DNA of 64,000 nucleotides from JBGSYJ01 sp041750915. Its GTDB lineage: Bacteria > Acidobacteriota > Thermoanaerobaculia > Gp7-AA8. The position numbers and the translations under genes are program-made. A model generated the notes under the pieces. That model made no database searches and was not told the origin of the DNA. It saw nothing but the letters and a program-made list of their open reading frames with translations. Below are positions 26,027 through 35,573 of this stretch, one piece after another (position 1 is the first letter of the stretch; the number at the start of each line of letters is the position of its first letter). The DNA lies in NCBI GenBank assembly GCA_041750915.1, contig JBGSYJ010000285.1, positions 1 to 64,000 of the forward strand, read 5' to 3'.

Positions 26027-26055
26027 TGTCATCCTGAGCTGCGCTCAGGATGACA
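26027..26055. repeat. Miniature derivative of palindrome family B
   Basis: TGTCATCCTGAGC and GCTCAGGATGACA are separated by three bases. This is the outer 13 bp of the family B element with the loop deleted, between two divergent genes. Confidence 0.8.
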
Positions 26056-26121
26056 CGTGTCCCTTCATTCGACTCTCGGGATGCTGCGGCGTCATGTTAG
26101 GATGCGCTCCTCGCCGAGGCC

Positions 26122-27927
26122 ATGACTCCGCAACTCCTGCTCACTCTCGCTGTCACCGCAGGCACGCTGGTCCTGATGCTGTCGAATCGCGTTCGCGTCG
26201 ACGTTGCCGGTCTCATCGTGATGACGACGCTGATTCTCCTCAGGCTCGTTACGCCGGCCGAAGGGATCAGCGGGTTTGCAAATGAGGCGATCGTGACGGT
26301 GGCCTGTATGTTCATTCTTTCCGCCGGCCTCATTCGAACCGGCGCCATTGATGTGCTCGGGCGCTGGGTAGAACAGCTTGCTGCCAAAAGCGAAACCCGC
26401 CTTCTGCTCGTTACCCTCGCGATCGCCGTTCCCCTGAGCGCATTCATCAACAACACCCCCGTTGTCACGATGCTGATTCCCCTGATTCTTGGCATCACGC
26501 GAAAAACCGGGATTTCTCCTTCCCGCATCTTCATGCCGATCTCGTTCGGTTCCCAGATGGGCGGGACTCTGACACTCATCGGGACGAGCACAAACCTGCT
26601 CGTCGCGGGTCTTATCCTCGAGCTCGGACTGCCGCGAATCGAGCTGTTCGACATCACCCTCCCGGCGCTCATCCTCACGGGGATTGGTGTGGTTTATCTG
26701 GTGACCGCAGGTCGCTTCCTGACGCCGAAACGTGTTGCCGAGCCCGACCTTCTCGAGAGCTATGAGTTGCGGGATTACCTCACCGTACTGCGCGTCGCTT
26801 CCGAGTCGTCATTTGCGGGCAAGACGCTGAAAGAATCGCGATTCGGAGATCGAGTCGGGCTGCAGGTGCTCGAGATCGACCGCGCCGGAACGCGGATCTC
26901 CATCCCCGGACCTACAACTGGGATCGAGGCTGGAGACATTCTGCTCGTCGAGGGAAAGAGCGGGGAGATTGCGAAGATTGCTGAAGACGAGCATCTCGAA
27001 CTGATCGGGGCGGGACCCGAATACGACTTCGCACTGCTCGAGAGAAAGAAGGAGAACGGGGAAGGAAAGCAGAAGCCGATTCTGGCAGAGGTCATCGTTC
27101 CTCCGCGCTCGCCGGTCACTGGCAGAACGCTCCGGCAGCTGAACTTCAGGGTGCGTCACGGCGGCGTGGTTCTCGGCATCCAGCGCCACCAGATCGCTCT
27201 TCATGAGCGGCTCGGGACGATTCGTCTTTCCGCAGGCGACATTTTGCTGGTGCAGGCCATGAAGGAGGACCTCCAGCGGATGCACGCCTCGGGTGAGCTC
27301 GCGTTGCTGGGTGCGCTCGATCTTCCTGCGCGGCGAAAGAAGAAGATGTGGATCGCCATATCCATCATGTTGATCGTCGTCCTGCTGCCCGCTTTGAATA
27401 TTCTGCCGATCATGACTTCCGCTCTCGCGGGGATCGTCGCAATGTTCCTCACCGGCTGTGTCAAACCGGAAGAGGCGTATGCGGACATCGACTGGATGGT
27501 CCTGGTGCTGCTCGGTTCGATGATTCCTCTGGGCCTGGCGATGCAGAAATCGGGAGCCGCGGAACTGATCGCGAACAATCTGATGTTGCTGGCAACGCCT
27601 CTGGGGCTGTATGGCACATTCGCCGTCTTCTATCTTCTGGTTTCGCTTCTGACCAACATGCTCAGCAACAATGCAGCGGCCGTCGTGCTGACGCCGATCG
27701 CAATCTCCAGTGCGCTGGCCCTCGGAGTCTCTCCCATGCCGTTCGTCATCGCGGTCATGATGGCGGCCTCCAACAGCTTCCTCACACCGATCGGCTATCA
27801 GACAAACACGTTCATCTACGGTCCTGGCGGATACCGGTTCAGCGATTTCTTCCGGCTGGGTGCTCCCTTGACCGTGATCCTCACGGTCGTTGCAACTTTC
27901 GTGATTCCCTACTTTTTTCCATTTTGA
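26122..27927 (+). CDS. SLC13/DASS-type transporter with RCK_C domains
   Basis: A 601-residue inner-membrane transporter. The N-terminal half of the permease (helices about 5-200) contains LSAFINNTPVVTMLIPL. Two cytoplasmic TrkA-C/RCK_C domains follow (about 210-295 and 310-395, with TGIEAGDILLVEG and IRLSAGDILLVQA). The second permease half ends with SNNAAAVVLTPIA and FLTPIGYQTNTFIYGPGGY. These paired NTP and TPIG hairpins are hallmarks of the DASS/ArsB superfamily. Substrates in the family include dicarboxylates and sulfate; none can be assigned here. It is probably sodium-driven. The peroxiredoxin gene follows after 90 bp. Confidence 0.9.
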   Translation: MTPQLLLTLAVTAGTLVLMLSNRVRVDVAGLIVMTTLILLRLVTPAEGISGFANEAIVTVACMFILSAGLIRTGAIDVLGRWVEQLAAKSETRLLLVTLAIAVPLSAFINNTPVVTMLIPLILGITRKTGISPSRIFMPISFGSQMGGTLTLIGTSTNLLVAGLILELGLPRIELFDITLPALILTGIGVVYLVTAGRFLTPKRVAEPDLLESYELRDYLTVLRVASESSFAGKTLKESRFGDRVGLQVLEIDRAGTRISIPGPTTGIEAGDILLVEGKSGEIAKIAEDEHLELIGAGPEYDFALLERKKENGEGKQKPILAEVIVPPRSPVTGRTLRQLNFRVRHGGVVLGIQRHQIALHERLGTIRLSAGDILLVQAMKEDLQRMHASGELALLGALDLPARRKKKMWIAISIMLIVVLLPALNILPIMTSALAGIVAMFLTGCVKPEEAYADIDWMVLVLLGSMIPLGLAMQKSGAAELIANNLMLLATPLGLYGTFAVFYLLVSLLTNMLSNNAAAVVLTPIAISSALALGVSPMPFVIAVMMAASNSFLTPIGYQTNTFIYGPGGYRFSDFFRLGAPLTVILTVVATFVIPYFFPF

Positions 27928-28016
27928 AGTTCGGATATCTGCAGCCAGGACAAGTCCGCCCGAAACCCGGCCGCTATCTGTACTGGATCCAACACTATCG
28001 ACAGGAGATGCACTTC

Positions 28017-28481
28017 ATGATCGAAGCAGGCCAGCAGTTCCCTCATTTTTCGCTACCTGACCAGAATGGCAGAGCGCGGAGTCTCGAAGACTACGCCGGC
28101 AAGTGGCTCGTCGTATATTTCTATCCGGAGGACGACACGCCCGGCTGCACGATTCAGGGCAAGTCCTTCACTGCTTCACGAAAGGATTTCGAGGATGCGG
28201 GGATCGACGTCGTCGGCGTGAGCCAGGATGATGTCGACTCGCACAAGAGCTTCTGCGACAAGTTCGCCTTCACAATCGATCTGCTCGCCGATACGAACGC
28301 GGATCTTCTTCGCGCCTGCGGCGTGGGACAAACCGAGTGGAACGGAACGATGTTCTGGGACCGGACGAGTTTCGTGATCGATCCTTCCGGACAGGTGCGG
28401 AAGACTTACACGAAGGTCAGCCCGCAGGGTCATGAACAGGTGCTGCTGGACGATATCCGCGAGATGCAGAAGGGCGGGTGA
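28017..28481 (+). CDS. Peroxiredoxin of the BCP/PrxQ type
   Basis: A 154-residue thioredoxin-fold peroxidase. WLVVYFYPEDDTPGCTIQGK carries the peroxidatic Cys in TPGCT. The Cys found five residues later in many PrxQ proteins is absent (TIQGK), so it is a 1-Cys type or uses a distal Cys such as that in SFCDKF or LRACGV. VGVSQDDVDSHKSF and TSFVIDPSGQVRKTY fit the family. It reduces peroxides in the cytoplasm. AGGAG 9 nt upstream supports the ATG at 28017 over the one at 28008. The transporter gene lies upstream on the same strand. Confidence 0.9.
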   Translation: MIEAGQQFPHFSLPDQNGRARSLEDYAGKWLVVYFYPEDDTPGCTIQGKSFTASRKDFEDAGIDVVGVSQDDVDSHKSFCDKFAFTIDLLADTNADLLRACGVGQTEWNGTMFWDRTSFVIDPSGQVRKTYTKVSPQGHEQVLLDDIREMQKGG

Positions 28482-28498
28482 AGCAATTATAACGAGCT

Positions 28499-28670
28499 TG
28501 TCATCCCGAGCCTGGTCGTGCGGGCGGGAGGGGCGAGGGACCTCCGGCGATAGTACATAGTTCATTCGTCTCGGAAAAAGTCGACGTGCGGACTTCTCCT
28601 CGAGGCGACTATGTACCAGCGCGTGAGGTCCCTCGCCCCTCCCGCACACCCACGCTTGCTCGGGATGACA
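28499..28670. repeat. Large palindromic element, family A copy 3
   Basis: Tip TGTCATCCCGAGC at the left and CTCGGGATGACA at the right. GGGAGGGGCGAGGGACCTCC on the left is answered by GAGGTCCCTCGCCCCTCCC on the right, around the GTAGTACAT core. It lies between convergent peroxiredoxin and exonuclease genes. Confidence 0.9.
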
Positions 28671-28709
28671 AGCCCGTTCGTTTCCGCCAGTACGCACCGG
28701 TTTACAACA

Positions 28710-29579
28710 TCACCGCGCCGCGACGCGAAGCGTTTTGAACCCGAGCTTTTCGAACATTGCGGCGGCACGTGCTTCGTCCGGGCCTTTGTATTCGAGCTCT
28801 GCGAGCGTCGTACGGATCGGCGCGTCGCGCGCAACCGTTGCCAGGCGCTTCGAGAGGCCGGCCAGCTTCACGTCGGCTGCCAGTTTCGCCGCCGTAGAGC
28901 CGGCGCCGCGCGCGCGGCTGGCCAGCATCGCAGGGAGATTCTCGTAGATCCCTTCGAGGGAACCGTACTTCTGGAGCAGCTGCGCCGCGGTCTTCGGTCC
29001 GATTCCCCGCACACCCGGAATGTTGTCGACCGCGTCTCCCGCGAGCCCCAGAAAGTCGGTGATCTGATCGGGACGGACGCCGAACTTCGCCTCAACGGCT
29101 TTCGCGTCGAGTCGCGTGTGTTTTGCAAAGTCGTAAATCGTTATACGGTCATCGACGAGCTGACAGAGATCCTTGTCGGAGGTGACGACTACGTAGTGGC
29201 AGCCCGATTCCGAGGTCTGCTCGATGATGGTCGCGATCAGATCGTCCGCTTCGTAGTCCGGGTCGATAAATACCGCCATTCCCATTGCCTCCGCGACCTC
29301 GAGGCAGGGGACGTTCTGGGCTTCGATCTCTGCCGGAGCGTCAGGTCGATGCGCTTTGTATTGAGGATAGATCTTATTGCGAAAGCTCCGATTGAAGTTT
29401 TTGTCGAACGTCACGGCCATGTGCGTCGGCTTTTCCTCGGCGAGATACTTGATGAGGAACGCTGTGAATCCGTAGATCGCATTCACAGGGTTCCCTCCCG
29501 GATCCTTGATGGAGGAGGGGAGAGAGTGGAACGCCCGGAAGATGTACGGGCTCGCGTCGATGAGGTGAACGGTCGTCAT
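28710..29579 (-). CDS. 5'-3' exonuclease (Pol I N-domain / Xni-like)
   Basis: A 289-residue stand-alone flap/5'-nuclease. Metal-ligand motifs include HLIDASPYIFRAFH, VTFDKNFNRSFRN (with the following YPQYKAHR), DYEADDLIATI and VTSDKDLCQLV. The helix-hairpin-helix region is PGVRGIGPKTAAQLLQKYGS near 187-206. It corresponds to the exonuclease domain of DNA polymerase I and would process RNA primers or flaps. It starts 31 nt after the stop of the M16 protease gene on the same strand, so it may be transcribed with it. No Shine-Dalgarno sequence is clear. Confidence 0.92.
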   Translation of the reverse strand: MTTVHLIDASPYIFRAFHSLPSSIKDPGGNPVNAIYGFTAFLIKYLAEEKPTHMAVTFDKNFNRSFRNKIYPQYKAHRPDAPAEIEAQNVPCLEVAEAMGMAVFIDPDYEADDLIATIIEQTSESGCHYVVVTSDKDLCQLVDDRITIYDFAKHTRLDAKAVEAKFGVRPDQITDFLGLAGDAVDNIPGVRGIGPKTAAQLLQKYGSLEGIYENLPAMLASRARGAGSTAAKLAADVKLAGLSKRLATVARDAPIRTTLAELEYKGPDEARAAAMFEKLGFKTLRVAAR

Positions 29580-29610
29580 ATTGTCGATTTCAGGCTCGCG
29601 GATCCGGCTT

Positions 29611-32600
29611 TCATGGCATCCAGAAGTCTCTCGGATAAAGAGTCCAGAGCTTTGTTCCTTCGCCCTCGGTCTCCGTCAGATACCGATCCCAGGCTTCGAG
29701 TTGATTGTCCGCGCCGATCGCGAAGCTGATCGAGCCCGGGGCTGTTCCTTTCGAATATCCCGGAAGCATGCGAGCGTAAACGGCGTCCTTTCGGGCGAAA
29801 AGCTTCTCGGCGAGCTTCGGATCCTTCCTGAGCTCGAGAATCGACGCCCGGAATCTCCGCACCTGATCGTGTGGCTGGTTGTCCGCGATGTCGGCTGCGA
29901 TTCCTTCGGCCCGCGATTCGTACGTGCCGGCCGCCCGGTTCTCCCCGAACGCGAGCGCGACTGTGTAATCACCGAGCCGTGGATCGAGCTCAGACTTCTT
30001 GAGTGTGTCGACGACGAAGCGGACGGTCTGCGGAATCTCGGGCGTTCTCTCCGCGTAGTATCCGACCTGTCCGGACTGCACGCTTCCGCGCAGGCCATTG
30101 CTGTACGCGAGACCGGCGGCCAGCGTCTTGAGGAAGACACCATGAGCGCCGTAGCCGGCATGAAGTCTCGAGGCGAGATAATCGAGCTGACGTTCACGGT
30201 CGTCAAAGTGGGAGAAGTGCACGGCCGGGGCAGAGGTGATGATGACGCCGCCCTTCATGTTCGGGGCGAGGAGCGCGACATGATCCCGGTTGCCGGGCGA
30301 GCCGTCGCGCCCTTGCAGGCGCGTGTCGATGCGGGCAGACTGGCTGTGAGACGGCGCAGGCGCAGGCTTCTCGCTGAGCGACGCAGCAAGCGTCTCGATT
30401 CGCGCGCCGACTGCTTTCTGATTCGCGCCTGAGCCGACCAGGAACATGCGCCCGTTCCCGCGATGCGCAAGGGCGGCGCGCAGTTCTCCGAGCGCCTTCA
30501 GGGCCTCGGCCGGCGGGGTGAGCAGATCATCCCGGATTGCGCTCACCAGGTATTGCCAGTCCGCAGCGAGGCTGCCATCCGGAATGTCGCCGAGCGTCAG
30601 GTCGAGGTCCTTGTGGGCATCGGCGATGAGCGTCTTCGCCTCCGCCGAGAAAGAGTCGGGGAGCGCTCCGGAAAGCATCGTCTTGAGCTCATCGCGTTTT
30701 TTTGTGGATGCCGCTCCCGACAGTTGAGTGAAGTATTTGTTCAGCGCGTCGCGGTCGGACTCGGGAGCCTCGCGCAGCGTCCAGCGGAGACGAAGTGCGT
30801 TGTGTGCGCGTGTGAGGAACGAGTCGGCCGCGAGATACGGAGCATTCGTCTGCAGACGGTACGCAATCGCCGGGTTGTTCACCCACGATTCCTCCGAACC
30901 CTGCATCGTGTTTCGAAGACTGCTGAGCGACTGGTCGACGACGTCACGGATGCGCGCCAGGTTCTCAGGACGCCAGTCGGGATGATGAAGAACGAGATTC
31001 ATCCAGCCGATCGCGCGCGCGGCTTCTTCGGGACCAAGTCCGGCCCCTCTGATTACAAGTTCCACACGCCCGGTGCGCTGGTTCGTGGAAAAGTTCGCGT
31101 TGAGGTTGAGGATCTCTTTCCGCATCCGTTCGCTCATCTGGTCAAACGAAACCGGTTTGCCGTTCTCGATGACGCCGACCTGCGTCATGAGCGCCGGGAG
31201 CAGAGACAGATACCGCAGCTGCTGCGGCGAGGCCACATCGGCGCGGAGGGCGAGCCCCAGCGTCACGCTCGACATGTTGTCGAAAGTCGAGGCGACGATC
31301 GGGACGTTCGCTTTGGTTTTGGCGGTGGTGAACTGCAGGGGATCGTCGAGGGTCATGGGAGGGTTGCTGACGAACGCCGGAGGGGCGACCCCGCTGGCGA
31401 GCGACTCGATCCTCGCCGACTCCGCCTCGTACTCGGCCTTGTACTTTGCGATCGCACCCTGCAGGTCCTCGAGGCCGTATTGCGCGGCCAGCCGCTCGGC
31501 CTCAGCCTGTGCCCGCGCCTCGCGTTCGCTGTTTTCCTTCTCTAAGAGGGCCGTGCTTGGCTTTACGCCGGCAGCGAAAGGAACTGAATCCGTGAGCTTC
31601 CAGCGCTTCAGTGCCTCACGCCAGATATTCTTTTCCGAGCCGAGGTGCTTGCGCATCGACGCCAGCTGTGGCGCGAGCGTCACCGATTTCCGGAAGTCCT
31701 GAGTCTTCGCGAGCAGTGTCAGCTGTTCGAGCCACCCCGAGCCGGTACTCCGCCCACCCCACGAAGGAGGTGTGTTGACGAAATTCGCGAGACCCCGTTC
31801 CGACTCGATGATCCGGTTCAGTGCCCGCTCGTTGAATTCGGAGAGCTCAGCGGAACCATCCTCGAGTGCCGCTACGCGCTTCAGCTCGGAGATCAACCGG
31901 GTCCGGATCTCGCCGATCTTCGCCGGCTCGAGATTCGCCACGGAAACGTTGTCGAGAATGATCGAGAAGGGATGTCCGAGATCGCTGCTGACATTGTTGA
32001 AGACCGACGTCGCTCCTGTCTCCATGACACGGGTCCGGCTGTCTACGAACATCTTGTAGACGTTCGTCGTGGCGTCGCTTGCGAACGTATCAGCGAAGAG
32101 GTTCAGCAGGAGAAAGTCTTCCGGTGTGAGCTCCCGCACCGGTGGCCACGAGAACGCCAGCGAGCCGGGCTGCTGGTCATTGCGATTGGGAAATTCAGCG
32201 ACGACGATGGCCCCCTCGGGCCCGGACTGCGGCGGAGGAAGCGGCTTCGTCGTCGTTGAAGGCCGTCCTGCGCCCGGATCGACTTCATCGAGAATCTTCG
32301 CGGTGCGCGTCAGCACCTCGTCGATGGTTACGGTCTTCGGAAACGCGACCATGGTTCCCATGTTGCCGAGGTAGTAGTTCTCTTTGTGAAATTTGCGGAT
32401 GTCTTCCGGTTGCATCGTGCGGATCCCGGATGGCGCACCGCCCGCGTTGTAGGACAGCGGGTGTGCGGTTCCGTAAAGAAGGTGACCCATACTGCGGAAG
32501 AGCACACTGTATCGATTCGCACTCGAGCTCGTCATCTCGTTGTAGACCGAGCCTGTTTCTTCGAGGCGTAGCGCGCCATCTGCAGTCGTTGCGACCCCGA

Positions 32601-33102
32601 AGTGCCGCACTTCGCGCCGGATCTCTTCATCGCTGTAGTTCGGGTTCAGAAGGGCGTCGAGCTGACCGGCAAAGAGGTCGAAGAAGACATCTTTTCCTGC
32701 CGATGTGTTGAAGTGGTAGCTGGTCCGCCACTGCTGCACAAACGCCGTGGAGGTGGCGAGCCACATCGTGTCGAGTCCGGCAAACGTGCGCCCTTTGGTT
32801 CCCTTTCCGAGAAGGAGGTGTTCCTGCGTGTGGGGTTCTCCCTGGTCGCCGACCAGGAAGCTGTTGACCCACGTGTAGCCCTGCGGAACGGACTCGATAC
32901 TGAGGTAGTCGAGAGTGAAGCCGCTTCGGACGTGCACGAAGCGGGCGCCCATTGGTGTTCCAGCGTCGTTGAGGTACACCGATTCCGCGCGGAAGCCGTG
33001 AGCCTGGTCTCCCTTTGTGAGCCTGTCGAGTTGCACCGGCGCAGAGTGTATCGGGGATGAGACCATCATGAAGAGGGAGATCAGGATCAGCGTCAGGCGC
33101 AT
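29611..33102 (-). CDS. Exported M16-family metalloprotease
   Basis: An 1163-residue protein with a signal peptide (about 1-20). The inverted zinc motif HxxEH is GEPHTQEHLLLGKG (His91, Glu94, His95). Length and layout match the M16C presequence-protease-like group: two M16 halves joined by a long helical linker (about 530-570, ENSEREARAQAEAERLAAQY). These enzymes enclose and cut unstructured peptides. Here it is probably periplasmic. GGAGG 7 nt upstream supports the start. It may be co-transcribed with the exonuclease downstream. Confidence 0.9.
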   Translation of the reverse strand: MRLTLILISLFMMVSSPIHSAPVQLDRLTKGDQAHGFRAESVYLNDAGTPMGARFVHVRSGFTLDYLSIESVPQGYTWVNSFLVGDQGEPHTQEHLLLGKGTKGRTFAGLDTMWLATSTAFVQQWRTSYHFNTSAGKDVFFDLFAGQLDALLNPNYSDEEIRREVRHFGVATTADGALRLEETGSVYNEMTSSSANRYSVLFRSMGHLLYGTAHPLSYNAGGAPSGIRTMQPEDIRKFHKENYYLGNMGTMVAFPKTVTIDEVLTRTAKILDEVDPGAGRPSTTTKPLPPPQSGPEGAIVVAEFPNRNDQQPGSLAFSWPPVRELTPEDFLLLNLFADTFASDATTNVYKMFVDSRTRVMETGATSVFNNVSSDLGHPFSIILDNVSVANLEPAKIGEIRTRLISELKRVAALEDGSAELSEFNERALNRIIESERGLANFVNTPPSWGGRSTGSGWLEQLTLLAKTQDFRKSVTLAPQLASMRKHLGSEKNIWREALKRWKLTDSVPFAAGVKPSTALLEKENSEREARAQAEAERLAAQYGLEDLQGAIAKYKAEYEAESARIESLASGVAPPAFVSNPPMTLDDPLQFTTAKTKANVPIVASTFDNMSSVTLGLALRADVASPQQLRYLSLLPALMTQVGVIENGKPVSFDQMSERMRKEILNLNANFSTNQRTGRVELVIRGAGLGPEEAARAIGWMNLVLHHPDWRPENLARIRDVVDQSLSSLRNTMQGSEESWVNNPAIAYRLQTNAPYLAADSFLTRAHNALRLRWTLREAPESDRDALNKYFTQLSGAASTKKRDELKTMLSGALPDSFSAEAKTLIADAHKDLDLTLGDIPDGSLAADWQYLVSAIRDDLLTPPAEALKALGELRAALAHRGNGRMFLVGSGANQKAVGARIETLAASLSEKPAPAPSHSQSARIDTRLQGRDGSPGNRDHVALLAPNMKGGVIITSAPAVHFSHFDDRERQLDYLASRLHAGYGAHGVFLKTLAAGLAYSNGLRGSVQSGQVGYYAERTPEIPQTVRFVVDTLKKSELDPRLGDYTVALAFGENRAAGTYESRAEGIAADIADNQPHDQVRRFRASILELRKDPKLAEKLFARKDAVYARMLPGYSKGTAPGSISFAIGADNQLEAWDRYLTETEGEGTKLWTLYPRDFWMP

Positions 33103-33491
33103 TCATTTCCTCCGGAGAAATCAGTACGGGAGCTGGCGGCCTGAGGCAATTTTGCCTGCGGGCCTCTCTGTCAGGGAACCGACATGATAGCCAATGAGCT
33201 TGTTACAGAGCTGTCAATTGCCGCGGTCATCCGTCCTCTTCCCAGGCGGAATGATGAATTCGCGCACGGTTCGAGTCCGGAGCTCCTTACGGTTTCGATC
33301 CGACAGGACAATCGTCGCGCCGAACTTCTGCGGTGAGCTGGCTTTGTTCCGCACGCGAAGTGCGAAGGTTCGAGTGGTGAAGCCGTCCGAGCTGCTGGTC
33401 GTGGAAACATCCCGTCGAAACGGGAACTGCCAGACTTGCGCTCTCCAATAGCGCGGGCGGCCGACCGACTATTCATTCTCCGTTTTTAGGG
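33103..33491. other. Intergenic region, possible gene remnant
   Basis: Divergent region of about 400 bp between the protease and the PAS-GGDEF-EAL gene. On the minus strand one frame reads as a plausible protein end (FALRVRNKASSPQKFGATIV then LSDRNRKELRTRTV, stopping near 33217). It follows an in-frame stop near 33464 and lacks a good start codon or ribosome-binding site. It could be a decayed gene or chance. No repeat-family member is seen. Confidence 0.3.
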
Positions 33492-33497
33492 TATCTT
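33492..33497 (+). promoter_or_regulatory. Candidate -10 box for a leaderless PAS-GGDEF-EAL gene
   Basis: TATCTT is followed by 7 nt and then the GTG start at 33505. No Shine-Dalgarno sequence is present. Confidence 0.45.
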
Positions 33498-33504
33498 ATT
33501 CCCC

Positions 33505-35565
33505 GTGACCGGGGATGGGGTTTTCCAGGAGAGCGACGCCTGGCGTCTGATCGCAGAACACTCCCGCGATCTGGTGCTGCTGCTCGACCTGTCCGGCTGC
33601 ATCGTCTACGCTTCGCCCTCCCACCAGACGATCCTCGGCATCGATCCGTCCACTCTGATTGGCGTGCCGGCCTCCGAGCACGTCCATCCCGATGACAGGG
33701 CGCTCCAGCGCGCGGCATTCCTCCTTCGGCTGGAAACGGGCAACTCTCAGGGTGTGGACATCCGCGTCCGAAAGGCAGACGGATCGTATCTCATCGTGGA
33801 GAGCCTGGGGGTGCCGATCCGTAACGGGAATGGGGAAGTCACGTCGATCGTGATCTCAGCTCGCGACATCACGGCCCGTCATGAAGCGGAGCGAAAGCTC
33901 ATGCGATCGCAGGAGCGCTATCGGGTCATCTTCGAGCGCAACCTCGCGGGGGTTTATCGCTCGACTCTCGATGGGCGATTGATCGAGTGCAATCCCTCGT
34001 TCGCAAAAATGCTCGGGTTCGATTCAGTCGAAGAAGTGTTGAAGGTTTCCACATGGGATCTCTATTTCTCACGCAGCGATCGCGCAGTGCTCATCGAAGC
34101 ACTCACCGAGCAGAACGAGATGCACAACTTCGAGATCTGCCTCAAGAAGAAAGACGGCTCTCCGGTGTGGGTACTCCAGAACGACGCGATGGTGCACGAT
34201 ACCGAAGACGGCATGCCGTACATGGAAGGGACAATCGTTGACATCACTGACCGGAAGAACGCCGAAGACCGGATCGAGCACCAGGCGTATCACGATCATC
34301 TGACGGACCTGCCGAATCGTCTTCTGTTTCACGACCGGCTCTCACTTGCGGTCGCGAACGCGCGCGCTCAGGGCGACCGGCTCACCGTGATGTTTCTCGA
34401 CCTCGATCACTTCAAGCTGATCAACGACACGATGGCGCACTCGGCGGGCGATGAGCTGCTCCGCAAGGTCGCGGTGACGCTGCAGGCTGCGCTGCGAGAA
34501 GAAGATACGGTCTCGCGGATGGGAGGGGATGAATTCACGATTCTGCTCCCGCACGTGAAGGACGAGAACGAAGCGGCGAAGGTAGCGCAGGGAATCCTCG
34601 ACGCCCTGACGATTCCGTTCTACATACAGGAGCGCGAAGTATTCGTATCGGGGAGTATCGGCGTGAGCATGTTCCCCAGCGACGGGGACGAACCGGAGGC
34701 GCTCGTAAGGAACGCGGACAGCGCCATGTATCGCGCGAAGGACGCCGGGCGAAACAACTTCCAGTTCCACACGCCGCTTGCGCAGCATCGCGCCGAGGCG
34801 CGTCTCAGCATGGAGACGGCGCTGCGTCACGCCCTCGAGCGGGACGAGCTCTACCTCGAATACCAGCCGCAGGTCTGCCTGAGCACAGGCGCGATCGTTG
34901 GCGTCGAGGCTCTGATCCGCTGGCAACATCCCGAAAGGGGTGTGGTGCCGCCTCTCGACTTCATTGGAATCGCCGAAGACATCGGGCTGATTCTGCCGAT
35001 CGGAGAATGGGTGCTGTCGACTGCGTGCAGGCAGCTGGCATCATGGAAGAAGGCGGGTGCGCCGCCGCTCCGGCTCTCGGTGAACCTCTCTCCGAGGCAG
35101 TTTCAGAGTCCGTCATTGATCTCTTTTGTTTCGAAGGTCGTTGACGAGAGCTGTCTCGCTCCCGGCCGGCTCGATCTCGAGATCACCGAGAGTCTGGCCA
35201 TGCGCGATACCGAACTGACGATCAGCGTGCTGCAAAGGATGAAGGAACTGGGTGTCTCGGCGTCGATCGACGACTTCGGGACGGGCTATTCGTCGCTGAG
35301 CTATCTGAAGACGCTGCCGATCGACCGCTTGAAGATGGATGAGCTCTTCGTCCGGGAAATCGCTTCGAATCCGATGGATGAGACGATCGTCGACGCGATC
35401 ATCAAAATGGCGCACAGCATGCGGCTGGGAGTCGTCGCGGAAGGTGTAGAGCAGGGGGCTCAGCGCGATGTGTTGAGACGGCTCGGCTGCGACGAGATGC
35501 AGGGCTTTCTGTTCAGCAGGCCGGTCGCGCCGGAGAAGATCCTCGAGTTGCTGCAGGCTGATTGA
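33505..35565 (+). CDS. PAS-PAS-GGDEF-EAL cyclic-di-GMP enzyme
   Basis: A 686-residue soluble signalling protein with two PAS domains (about 10-125 and 135-250). A diguanylate cyclase domain follows (about 260-425, intact signature MGGDEFTILL), then an EAL phosphodiesterase domain (about 435-686). The EAL domain has intact GVEALIRW, VNLSPRQF, LEITES, DDFGTGYSSLSYL and AEGVE motifs. Both domains keep their catalytic residues, so it could make and degrade c-di-GMP under PAS control. No membrane segment is present, so the cue is likely cytoplasmic. A PilZ effector is encoded 7.5 kb upstream. The start is GTG. Confidence 0.94.
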   Translation: MTGDGVFQESDAWRLIAEHSRDLVLLLDLSGCIVYASPSHQTILGIDPSTLIGVPASEHVHPDDRALQRAAFLLRLETGNSQGVDIRVRKADGSYLIVESLGVPIRNGNGEVTSIVISARDITARHEAERKLMRSQERYRVIFERNLAGVYRSTLDGRLIECNPSFAKMLGFDSVEEVLKVSTWDLYFSRSDRAVLIEALTEQNEMHNFEICLKKKDGSPVWVLQNDAMVHDTEDGMPYMEGTIVDITDRKNAEDRIEHQAYHDHLTDLPNRLLFHDRLSLAVANARAQGDRLTVMFLDLDHFKLINDTMAHSAGDELLRKVAVTLQAALREEDTVSRMGGDEFTILLPHVKDENEAAKVAQGILDALTIPFYIQEREVFVSGSIGVSMFPSDGDEPEALVRNADSAMYRAKDAGRNNFQFHTPLAQHRAEARLSMETALRHALERDELYLEYQPQVCLSTGAIVGVEALIRWQHPERGVVPPLDFIGIAEDIGLILPIGEWVLSTACRQLASWKKAGAPPLRLSVNLSPRQFQSPSLISFVSKVVDESCLAPGRLDLEITESLAMRDTELTISVLQRMKELGVSASIDDFGTGYSSLSYLKTLPIDRLKMDELFVREIASNPMDETIVDAIIKMAHSMRLGVVAEGVEQGAQRDVLRRLGCDEMQGFLFSRPVAPEKILELLQAD

Positions 35566-35573
35566 AACGTGGC

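Noticed and set aside
27348..28016. N-terminal extension of the peroxiredoxin frame
   Set aside because: It overlaps the transporter gene in another frame; the peroxiredoxin fold begins at 28017 with a Shine-Dalgarno sequence.
28611..29729. Long plus-strand ORF over the exonuclease gene
   Set aside because: Begins inside palindrome A3 and runs antisense to a clear 5'-3' exonuclease; no domain seen.
33260..33280. tRNA-like T-loop sequence GGTTCGAGTCC
   Set aside because: No matching acceptor, D-arm or anticodon stem surrounds it.
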